Source: Hypericum androsaemum (Eukaryota > Streptophyta > Magnoliopsida > Malpighiales > Hypericaceae). From it: 64,000 bases of DNA. This document shows positions 47,237 to 61,643 of this stretch, one piece after another. The position numbers and the translations under genes are program-made. Positions within the stretch are counted from its first letter, which is position 1, and the number at the start of each line of letters is the position of its first letter. The notes under the pieces were generated by a model, which worked only from the letters and a program-made list of their open reading frames with translations, made no database searches and had not been told where the DNA came from. The stretch covers positions 4,595,501-4,659,500 of the forward strand of contig OZ023187.1 of NCBI GenBank assembly GCA_963995505.1. The letters are read 5' to 3'.

Positions 47237-47751
47237 GATCTTTATGGGATCGCAAGTTTGTTCCTAAGTATGAAATATATATATATATATATATATAGAA
47301 TTTCGAGATTCTAAACTATGTTTTTGTATTCTCATCACGTTATTAATGGTTTAATTAAACGAGGAAGCCGATAACTATTGGGAGTATAAATTCGTTTCCT
47401 GGATTGGAGTCTATTTATTGATATTAATATCTTGTACGTCAAGTTAGGTTGTCTTGGTAGGCTGGTAGACAAACCCAACAAGGTTACGGAAAGTTTTTCC
47501 TACATATAAATAATGAGTAAATTACTTTTAGGTCCTTGAGTTATAGTGAATAGACAAATTGATCCCTACTTTTCTGATATGCATATAGCCGTTCCTGTAG
47601 TTTGGTAAAATTATATTCTCTGTCTCTCGCTCACGCTATTGGTCATTTTTTTCATGTAAGTGACTTATATACTCTTATAAAAAATAATAAAAAATATTTT
47701 TCCCATTGATCATCTTCTTCGGGCTCTCTTCCCAACTCCGATGAGTGACCG

Positions 47752-47900
47752 ACCGCTTCCTCCTAGTTCACGCGGCTGAGCTCCCCCCTTCCCCTCTCCG
47801 CTTCCTCTGCGACTTCGTCTCCCCCAACAAGCCCTTCCTCATCTCCAAACCCATTTTCCACTGGCCCGCTGACGACCAGATCGGACAAGTCAACAAATAA
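47752..47900 (+). pseudogene. JmjC (JMJD7/JMJ32-like) N-terminal fragment inside Pack-MULE-like element 3
   Basis: One frame reads LPPSPLRFLCDFVSPNKPF then LISKPIFHWPADD before a stop near 47899. This resembles the conserved start of the JmjC domain in plant JMJD7/JMJ32-type proteins (PLxFLRDxVSPNKPxIIS...HWPA). The iron-binding HxD...H region is missing. The GC-rich sequence after it (47900-48150, and 53028-53220 beyond the nested copia) also looks coding-derived, but I could not assign it. The assignment rests on about 30 residues. Confidence 0.45.
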
Positions 47901-48156
47901 GGCGGAATGGCTCTACGACAACAACCACCACCACTGGAATGGTCCACGACTCCGCTGCCGACCAGCACTGTCGTAACTTACACCCAAACACTAGACCACC
48001 ACAGGTCCTTCTCGGTGGGGTCAAAGAGGGCCCACGAGAGGTACCGCGAGTGCCTTCCACCAGAAGTGTGCAGCCTGCAACTGCCACCAGAAAGAAATCG
48101 ACAGCGCCAGAGATGCATCGTCCCATCGGAGGAGGGGTAATTAAAATTCTACCCCC

Positions 48157-48379
48157 TGTTAGATACGCTAATGTAATTTCCTTATCAAGTTGTACCGTTC
48201 TGAATAGCATAGAATCCTACGAATATGGGATGTCTAGATTAGACATATAGTCTTAGATGTGTAACCCTAGTTGGTTAGATATATAGCAAATGTAAAACCC
48301 TAGATAAAAACCTAGACTGTAATCGCTATATAAACTCACCGCATGTAATGAGAACGGTAGTGGCTTGAGTTATTCTACA
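48157..48379 (+). repeat. 5' LTR of copia copy 3
   Basis: A 223-bp direct repeat starting TGTTAGATACGC. It contains a TATA-like CTATATAAACTC near 48329. Confidence 0.93.
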
Positions 48380-48460
48380 TGGTATTAGAGCCAAAACCTG
48401 GTATCGAAAAACCCTACCACAAATTAGCCTACCCGCTACAACGATCCAGTCCCACAAAAT

Positions 48461-51400
48461 ATGTCACAGGGAACCGCCTCGATGGCAAGCGGGGATGTTA
48501 CATCCCAAAGCCTCAGTAACGACTCGACCTCTCCATATTATATCCATCCGTCTGACAACCCCGGGCAGGTTTTCGTGACTGATCTACTCAACGATGGAAA
48601 CTTTGGAGAATGGGAGAATGACATGGCTAACGCCTTATATGCAAAAAAATAAGATCGATTTTGTCAACGGATCGCTACCTCGACTGTTGCCCACCTCTCC
48701 AGATCTTTCCTCTTGGCTTCGTGCAGACGCGATGGTCAAGGGGTGGTTGAAAAGTGCTATGGAAAAGGAAGTCCGCACAAGTGTGCGATTTGCAAGCTGC
48801 GCCCATGAAATATGGGCTGATATCTCCGAGCGGTTTGGAAAAGGGAATGCCCCGAGGGCATATGAACTGCGACGAGCAATAACGATGCTTCGACAAGATG
48901 GTTCATCTGTATCCACTTACTACACTAAACTAAAAGGGTTGTGGGATGAGGTACAGTCAATCAACTCATTGCCTAAATGTTCTTGTACTAATTGTACGTG
49001 TGGCTTGCAAAAGCAGGTGTCTGACATGCGTGCAAAAGAGCAACTTTATGACTTCTTGATGGGCTTAGATGATGTTTTTAGCACGGTAAAAACTCAAATT
49101 CTAAGTTCGCAACCGTTGCCAAGCCTGGGCATCGCATATCATCTTGTTTCAGAGGATGAGCAACAACGTGCGGTGAGTAATTCTCGTCGTACAACTGGAG
49201 ATTCTACTGCCTTTCAGGTGTTCCGTGGCTCATCCAAAGGAGGTGTTCCGGTCAGCAATATCAAAGGTGGGGGCAGTAGGCTTCGGTGCAACCATCGCGG
49301 GAAGAATGGACATATAGAGGAAGGATGTTTCGAGCTTATCGGCTATCCTGCTGATTGGAATCGGAGACCAGTCCGAGAGGGAAATGGTACTAAAAGTGTG
49401 AGCATGAGACCAATAATCCACGACCTGCTCCGAAGGCTGCTCAGGTACACACCAGCCTGCAATGCTCAGGCGAAACGAGTCCGATTCCAGGCTTTACAGC
49501 AGATCTGTTTAACCTACTTGTTAAACACTTTGGGATAAAAGGTGATGCACCATCGAGCCCTAGCCTGTCAGAGCTAATGGCAAACACGGCTGGTAACGTA
49601 TCTTTTCCAAAATCTTGGGTCATTGATTCAGGAGCATCGGAGCACATTACTTGTCATCGCGATTGGTTATCTGATTGTGCAGCTAACACCATGCATCCTT
49701 TTGTGAAAATTCCAAATGGAGAATCCATTCCGATTGATGGAATAGGGACTGTTCATCTAACGAACAACCTATATCTTCGAAATGTGCTATACATCCCAAA
49801 TTTCAAGTGCAACCTTTTATCTGTTAGCCGATTGACGAAGGAACAGAATTGCATATTCACATTTTTGTCGGGCTTCTGTGTGATACAGGCCTTACCTACG
49901 AGGACCATGATTGGAGTGGGTAGATTGCGCGATGGACTATATCACTTTGAAGCTGCAGTGGACTGGGTGGCATTGTTGACTTCTTCTTCGGACGGCTTCG
50001 AAAGGTGGCACAGGCACCTTGGGCATACTTCGAGTGAGATAATGAGGCACATACCTGCTATTAGTAGTTATCCTTCTAGCTCCACAGTTTCTGATTGTGA
50101 ACCTTGTATTATTGCAAAACACGCGAGAAGACTTTTTTCCATCAGTTCAATTAAAACGACATCATGCTTTAAGCTTATACATTGCGGTATTTTGGGACCT
50201 TATAAGGTCGCTTCATCTATTGGTGCACACTATTTCCTCACCATTGTGGACGACTTCAGTCGCAGGGTATGGACCTATCTTATGAAGTACAAATCAGAAG
50301 TTTGCAATAAGTTGATTACCTTTTGCAACATGGTCACGTGCCAATTCGAAAAGAAGGTTAAATGTGTTCGGTCAGACAATGGGTTGGAATTCACTACCGG
50401 TGAATTGATATCATATTATGAGGAACATGTGATGATTCATCAAACTTCTTGCCCTTATACCCCGCAACAAAATGGGGTAGTAGAGCGAAAACATCGGCAT
50501 ATTCTGGAGACGGCTAGGGCACTTCGATTTCAAGCCCACTTGCCCCTTCAATTTTGGGGAGAGTGTGTCTTGACGGCCACACACATCATCAATCGGCTAC
50601 CCTCTCGAGTCATCAGTCACAAGACACCATACGAGATCTTATTTGGGCGTCCCCTATCATACACCCATTTCAGAGTCTTTGGTTGTTTAGCTTATGTTCA
50701 CAAGCCCAACCGAGAATCCAAACTCGATTCCCGCAGTCAACCATGTGTATTTTTGGGATATCTTAATAATCAGAAGGGATATAAAGTTTATGACATGACA
50801 ACCAAGAAGTTTATCGTGTCACGGGATGTCATCTTCATGGAGGATTCTTATCCGTACGCAGACAAGGTTATTGGATCGATACCGAAGGAAAAAGACACAC
50901 ATATTAAAGATGTTGAGCTTGATGCCTCTGACATATTGGTTTCCAATGAACCGAATGATACAGCAGGTGTCCAGGAGGAAAATTCAGATTCTGATCCCTC
51001 GCACTCTTTGAATAATACAACTCCTACTGAAGGGATCGTCCAGGAGGTTGTTTCAAATGTGCTGCCTGAACCTCGACGATCTCAACGCACTACTAAACAG
51101 CCCAAGCATCTTCAGGACTACGAAGTCATAATGCCCCCGTCCTTGATCAGTCCATCTCAATCGCCTACTCCATCAGGCTCTTCGCAGGTATATCCATTGT
51201 CCAATTTTGTGAGTTATTCAAAATTTGCTCCAGTTCATCGCGTTTTCTTAGCTACTGTTGTCGAGCAAACTGAGCCTCGAACATTTGAAGAGGCAGTCAA
51301 GCATAAATCTTGGAAAATTGCAATGAAGTGTGAAATTGCCGCCCTCGAAAATAATGGCACATGGACTCTTTAAATGCTACCACCTGGCAAACATCTTGTG

Positions 51401-52796
51401 GATTCAAAATAGGTCTATAAGGTGAAATTCAAGCCCAACAGTGAAGTTGAACGATACAAGGCTCGTTTGGTTGCGCGAGGATTTAAGCAGATCAAAGGTC
51501 TTGACTATCATGATACCTTCGCGCCAGTTGCCAAGTTGGTTACTGTACGATGTCTACTGGCTTTTGCAGTCAAGCAAAACTGGATGATTCAGCAGCTTGA
51601 CGTGGATAATGCCTTCTTGCACGGAGACTTGCATGAAGAAGTATATATGTATGTGCCACAATGATTTGCTAAGGCAGGAGATAGACGTGTTTGTCGATTG
51701 AGAAAGTCATTATATGGACTGAAGCAGGCATCACGAAACTGGTACAGTAAGCTTGCCAGTGTTTTATTGGAGATGTGATATCGAAGATCCAAGGCTGATC
51801 ATGCTCTTTTCCGGCATCGTGAAGGGTCTCTAGTGCTATGCTTGCTAGTCTACGTAGATGATGTTATACTTGTCGGGAATAATGAGCGAATGCTAGATAT
51901 CACAAAGAAATGCCTTGATAAACAATTTGGGATCAAGGATCTTGGAAGCATCAAGTATTTTCTTGGTATCGAAGCGGCCCAAACAGATGAAGGTTTAGTC
52001 TTATCTCAACACAAATACACCCTCGACATTATCAAGGAATGTGGGAAGACTGACTCACGTCCATGTGGTTTTCCGATGGAGCAAAATCATCGGTTGCAAC
52101 TATCTGGCAAAGCTGCGTCAAGACCATCTTCCTACCGAAGGCTCGTCGGGAGACTGATGTATCTCACTGTTACACGACCAGACATCTCATACGCTGTCAA
52201 TGTCCTATCACAATTTGTTGACGACCCTAGACAACCACATATTGATGCTGCTAACCGATTGGTTCACTATCTGAAGACTACTGCGGGTCAAGGCATTCTT
52301 CTGAACAATTTGCAGACTTTTAACTTGGTAGCATACAGTGACGTTGACTGGGGAGGATGTCCAATGACCAGGTGTTCGAGGACAGGATACTTTATTACAT
52401 TTGGAGGGTCCCCGGTGTCATGGCGGTCTAAAAAAACAAAATGTTGTTGCACGATCTTTAGCCGAAGCCGAGTATCGTGCTATGGCGTTGACGGTCAGTG
52501 AAGTTCTTTGGCTATTCCATGATCTTGGTACTCCTCAACGTGGACCTACACCCTTATATTGTGATAATCAGGCCGCTTTACACATTACTCATAACCCAGT
52601 TTATCATGAGCGGACGAAGCATGTCGAAATGGACTGTTACTTCGTCCGAGAATGGTTCCAATCACTTGAAGTTCAGCCTCGCAAGATTTCCACAGATTTC
52701 CAATTAGCAGACTTATTCACTAAGGCATTGGGCCTTGAACGTTTTCGATTGCTTGTTAACAGGATGGGTGTTCGTAACTTACACGATCCAACTTGA
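48461..52796 (+). pseudogene. Copia gag-pol of copy 3, frameshifts and stops
   Basis: The frame starts at MSQGTASM (48461). Breaks: a 1-base slip in a seven-A run near 48643-48650, a second frameshift at about 49390-49540, stops at 51371-51373, 51410-51412, 51662-51664 and 51776-51778, and a third slip in a seven-A run near 52431-52437. Domains: gag with SPYYIHPSD, as in copy 2; a zinc knuckle whose second cysteine is arginine (CNHRGKNGHIEEGC); an intact protease DSGA; an integrase in which the first catalytic Asp position reads Gly (IHCGILGPY against YDIWGP in copy 2); an RT with YVDD (about 51853); and an RNase H. It is non-functional. Confidence 0.92.
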
Positions 52797-52804
52797 GGGG
52801 GGAG

Positions 52805-53027
52805 TGTTAGATACGCTAATGTAATTTTCTTATCAAGTTGTACCGTTCTGAATAGCATAGAATCCTACGAATATGGGATGTCTAGATTAGACATATAGTC
52901 TTAGACGTGTAACCCTAGTTGGTTAGATATGTACCAAATGTAAAACCCTAGATAAAAATCTAGATTGTAATCGCTATATAAACTCACCGCATGTAATGAG
53001 AACGGTAGTGGCTTGAGTTATTCTACA
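52805..53027 (+). repeat. 3' LTR of copia copy 3
   Basis: A 223-bp direct repeat of 48157-48379, about 2.7% different by eye (about six substitutions, no indel). Confidence 0.93.
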
Positions 53028-53623
53028 CCCTCAACGGCGCCCTGACCATCGTCCACGGCCTCCAGCTCCCAGTGATATCGTACCACCACCGAGGTCCAGA
53101 TTTGGTAGATCACGTGCTTCCCCAACCAGAGATCCTCGTTACTGCCAGAGGAGTCCACCAGCAGGCGATCGTCGACGCCGAAGTCGAAGCTGATGTATGA
53201 TGTACTTTAGCTGAGTTGTATCTCAGAATCCCTCGTTGCAATTTCTCCCAAGCCTTGATTGAGTGAGTTTGGTCATCTTCAACCTCTGTATTCCTCGTGT
53301 TCTTGGTATTTGTCGATGGAGGATGTGCATCCTTGTTTTTTTTTACCCACGTTTAAATTTTGGTTGATTGTTAAAAGAGGTAGAGGTGTTTGTCGGAGAA
53401 GACGATCTGAGGTTTTGGTCGATCGGAAAAGATGACAGAGCCTTGGGTCGTGGGTATAAAAGTCATTTCAATGATAAAATAATAATAAAGTAATTGATGA
53501 TGTGAGCAAGGAACCCTAAAGTATAATTTAACCAAATTACGGGAACAGTTACGTGCATTTCGAAAAAGTATTGACTAAATCTTATATTTTACTATAATTC
53601 AGAGATCTTAAAGTAATTTATTC

Positions 53624-55078
53624 TTAATTAAATGTATAAGATAATTTAAAAGGGAGATAATTCTTCCTTCAATTTTTTATAAATTAAATATTGGGAGGGA
53701 GCTTTCTTCGTGCAATTGAAAAGAAGAGGCGGGTTTAGGCTGAGAAAAAAACAAAAAACTCTAGAACTACCCTAATCCGAACCGAAATTTTGAGTATGAA
53801 TCGGACGCAAAAAATATTTGATTTGGTTCATGTCAGTTTCGTTAAGAACTATCGGTCACATGTCGGGACCGAATCTCTTTGTAAAGAATCGCAAAAATTC
53901 AAATAGAATCATAAATTTTCAAATTAATCATGCTCTACCACAATATCCTAAGAGCCCGACCTAATTAACTACCCCTCTCATTCGGAAAATTATTTATCAA
54001 TCTTCCACGTAGACCAAACCTTAAAAACTAACTGATCCCAATTTCAGAAGTTGTAATAGTGAATTGTTTTCCCAACATATATATTTATGAACTTACAAAC
54101 TTTTTTTTTTAGAACTTACAAACTTGTTGTGAACATGTATATTTGTAACAGATACAGCGAAGCCTAGATAGCCGTGAGCAAAATTTGTTGTTCCATCTAC
54201 ACGTAAAGTAATGCATTAATGTCTCGGTCTTTTCTCAGAATGTTTAGTGAAAATCAAGGCTTTTAAATATGTAGTCTCATTGACGGTCCAATCAGTCGGA
54301 TCATGATTCGAAAGTAAAAGCCTACCAGATTTTGCTATTTAAACGCCAACCTTATGAACTGGTCAAAATCTGGTTGAACCGGGTGATTTGATCGGATTTT
54401 TGATCCAGAAATTTCCTGTTCGTAAGGTTTTCGTCCAATCTTGAAAATAAAACCCTATTTCTCCCCAAATCACATCCAGATTTTCTCCCAAACTTGCTCC
54501 ATCCATCAGATTTTTCCCAAATCGCCGACCTCCGATTTGGGGTGGAGGAAGTAGCAGAGAGTGGTCTCGGCTCACCAATTCACCTGCACCGACGACGCCT
54601 CTAGCGCAAGGATCTCGACGGACGGACTTCGACCTGCCTCTTCGACAGACGCCCAGCCGCGAACGCTCAGGTCTCTCTCTTTCTCTCTCTCAAACAGAAA
54701 CCCTATGGCATCGACTTGCTTCCCGTGGGCGTCTGGGTGGGAGATGTGGAGGGTGGGGCCTTAGCCCTCTGAGGCTGCTTGTTCTTCTCCGGTGACTGGC
54801 GAGCAGAGGAAGAAGATGGAGGGACATTTGTCTCTATGTGGCTGTATTATTGAAGATTTTAAAGAAACCCAAACGATTCTTAAAGATATGGATATAGAAT
54901 CCATTTTTGGTGTGATGTAACTTTAAGAAAGAGCATGTTCTGCTGTTGGAGTTGAAGATGATCTTGGTTAATTGTGGGCCAAAGCTAGACAGGAGATAAA
55001 GATGGGCTGATGTTTATATGTTTATGTCTATTTTAGGTTGCCGTGGGCCATTTTTATTTAGTTCCTTAACGTCCAATA
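53624..55078. other. Intergenic; one possible fragment of the hAT-MITE family
   Basis: No gene is supported. Around 54257-54400 a CAAGGCTTTTAAATATG start and GGTTGAACCGGGT motifs recall the MITEs at 43116 and 55087, but a matching right end was not found. A GC-richer patch at 54540-54770 has an open frame without recognisable similarity. Confidence 0.4.
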
Positions 55079-55086
55079 GCTAAAAC

Positions 55087-55536
55087 CATGGTTTTAAAAA
55101 ATGCGGTCCGACCGGTTGGACCGTGAAACGGGCACAAGACCGGGTCATTTTTAGGTTTTTGACCGGGGTCTATACTAACCGGACCAAATCTGGTCGGGCT
55201 GGCCGATTTTGAGGTCCATTCTGACCGGTCGAACCCGGTTAGTACAAAAATGGGCAAAATTGACTTTTTTTGGTAGTTTTCGAGGAAAAAAATTGATTTG
55301 ACAAATTTATAAAGTAATAAATAAATAAATAAAGTAGATTTATAGAGTGGAGAGATAAAAAATTAAGTCTACTTTTTTTGTATGGAAAATAAGTATATTT
55401 TAACATACATATATATTATTTAAAATATTTAAAAATAAAATTTTTTGATCCGACCGGTGGTTCAACCGGTCCAACCGGCCGACCGGAGGACGGGAGAAAT
55501 CCCGGGTCAACATCCGGGTCGTTTTTTAAAACCATG
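55087..55536. mobile_element. hAT-type MITE, copy B (450 bp)
   Basis: The inverted termini are CATGGTTTTAAAAAATG and TTTTTTAAAACCATG. A perfect 8-bp TSD GCTAAAAC lies at 55079-55086 and 55537-55544. The subterminal regions are rich in GACCGGTT-type motifs (for example GGTTCAACCGGTCC near the right end). There is no coding capacity. Confidence 0.85.
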
Positions 55537-55576
55537 GCTAAAACTTGTGTTGTTTTTGGAATTAATACTGATATAT

Positions 55577-56020
55577 CATGTTTTTCAAAAATGACCCAGA
55601 TTTTAGGCCGATTTCTGGGTCAACCGATCGGACGGGTGGTCGAACTAGAGGTATTTATATATTGTTAATATATATTTAGTAAATAATAGGTTTAAAAATT
55701 AATATTCTCGATATGTTGGTCAATTTATTTCATATTTAGTATAATTATCTTTGTTGATTTACTTTATTTTGTGTTGATTTGGAAAAATCGAGTATGTAAT
55801 CTGATTTTTTTGGGTTGGGTTGGAGGAATTTCTGATTTTTTGGTTCAATTTTTGGTCAAACCTAACAACAGGATTTTTTCAGGTCAAAAATCTGAGTCAA
55901 CCACCCGATTTGACCAGAAATCATCCGGTTCGTTAGGTCAACGTACGTACCATGTTTTCTGACCCACACAAGGCTCTGATTCATGGTCCGACTGGTCAGA
56001 CCACTATCTCAAAAACAATG
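55577..56020. mobile_element. hAT-type MITE, copy C (444 bp)
   Basis: The termini are CATGTTTTTCAAAAATG and, at the right, CTCAAAAACAATG. A perfect 8-bp TSD TGATATAT lies at 55569-55576 and 56021-56028. The interior shares GACCCAGA, GGTCAACC and GGTCAGACC motifs with copies A and B. Directly to its right (56055-56149) is another partial unit of the same family ending GGGTCGTTTTTGAAAATCTTG. Confidence 0.8.
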
Positions 56021-56149
56021 TGATATATATTATATATATAATTTTTTTTAAGGGTCCAATCAGACTGACAGTTCAATCGGTCAGACTAGATGACCCAGAG
56101 TTCGGTCCAAAAATCTGGGTCGATCTCTGGGTCGTTTTTGAAAATCTTG

Positions 56150-56734
56150 GTAAAAATCTTACAATCCATGGAAATTTAGAACAGATAATCTCGTCACAGT
56201 GCCAGCATTAGAGAACAGTGTTCAAAAGAAACAAGGCATGAGTCTCCAATAATTCCACCTTCCTCTCCAAGAATAAGATTTTCTCCGAAATTGAAATTCT
56301 CTCTTACAACTTCCAATATGGTTTTCTAAAAAAAAAAACTTCCAATATGGCTGCCTCACTCATTTTGTCTGTACTGCAAGTCTGTTGGTAAGTCTTGCTT
56401 ATGTTTCCACAATGAGATTATGATTATAGTAAGTGAATTACTTTGGATTCTGGATTCGAGTTGAATTAAATTTTGATTAACATTGTTATATTCTAAGGGT
56501 TCGGACTAAAGGCTCTTAAGTCGTAATTAACATGTAAGAATTTCATTGCCAATTCGATTATGGGGTGATTTTTTTTTTAACAAAGCATTAGTTCTGAAAA
56601 AAAAATCCTAAACCCTAATTCCTCTTTTTTTTTTGAAGGTAAACCCTAATTCCCAAATAGGTTGGTGCTTACAAAAAAAAGGCCGTTTGGTAAAACAGAA
56701 ATTAGCAAATCTCCTCCATCCTCCTCCTCCTGCA
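56150..56734 (+). promoter_or_regulatory. Upstream region of the TRF4/5-like gene
   Basis: AT-rich, with no gene. Two poly-A/T patches (56327-56338 and 56570-56580) are seen. The segment just before the ATG is CT-rich (TCCTCCATCCTCCTCCTCC), as in many plant 5' UTRs. Confidence 0.4.
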
Positions 56735-61136
<4,402 letters not shown>

Positions 61137-61643
61137 CCTTGTTTTGTAGAATGACACCGATCTTCGATATTTATGGAAATGCATCAAGAAAATGTCGACA
61201 GGGAAAATAATGTTATTTTTTCTTCTTTTCCAAATCCTTTATTCCTGAATATGCCACACTTTTTTATTTGTTAAAATTTTTGAATGACAATAAATTATTT
61301 TTTTATTTCGCATAATTTTTAGACGAGGTGGCAAACAGTCGAGGGATTTTTGACCCAAAATACTTTACTAGCAAAAATTAGCTTTTTATAACTTGCACAA
61401 AATAATAATAATAATAATCTAAATGCACTAATCACAGTTAAACATGGTTAAATAGGATTTGAGTTCGAATTGACTCTAAATATAAGAGGTAAAAAAAGTT
61501 TTTACAATGAAAGGACCGGATGACTTAGAAAATGGACAAAATATGGTCGTACCAAAATCTGTATTTTAAAACTATGAAAAAAATTTACTCAAAACAAAAC
61601 TAAAAGAAGTTAGTTAAACCGACAAAGGAAACGAAAGGAAGGG
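61137..61643. other. 3' UTR of the TRF4/5-like gene and KDSB promoter
   Basis: The two genes are in the same direction and about 500 bp apart. AT-rich with a short (AAT)n run near 61401-61416. No further gene. Confidence 0.5.

Larger units (their letters stand above)
48157..53027 (+). mobile_element. Ty1/copia retrotransposon with 223-bp LTRs (copy 3), decayed, nested in a Pack-MULE-like element
   Basis: The element is 4871 bp. The LTRs at 48157-48379 and 52805-53027 (223 bp each) have TG...CA ends and differ at about 6 positions. The flanks CCCCC (48152-48156) and CCCTC (53028-53032) form an imperfect 5-bp TSD. The primer-binding site after the 5' LTR reads TGGTATTAGAGCC, one base off the usual sequence. 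The polypurine tract GAGGGGGGAG ends at 52804. All copia domains are present in order but the frame is broken in several places. Confidence 0.94.
47515..53623. mobile_element. Pack-MULE-like element 3, split by a nested copia insertion
   Basis: Inverted repeats of about 140-150 bp bracket the region. The left (47515-47660) starts GAGTAAATTACTTTTAGG; the right (53485-53623), inverted, starts GAATAAATTACTTTAAG. They stay in parallel through GAATTATAGT/GAGTTATAGT, GTAATTTGG/GTAGTTTGG and CCTTGCTCAC/TCTCGCTCAC. Without the copia at 48157-53027 the element would be about 1.24 kb, close to Pack-MULEs 1 and 2, with a GC-rich gene-like interior. No TSD was recognised, and the TIRs are more diverged, so it is older. 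Confidence 0.65.

Noticed and set aside
53028..53220. Coding-like GC-rich sequence after copia copy 3
   Set aside because: Open on both strands for a short distance but no family could be named; kept only as unassigned cargo of Pack-MULE-like element 3.
56055..56149. Full additional hAT-type MITE
   Set aside because: Only a right-hand end is visible and no TSD or left terminus was found, so it is described as a partial unit beside copy C.
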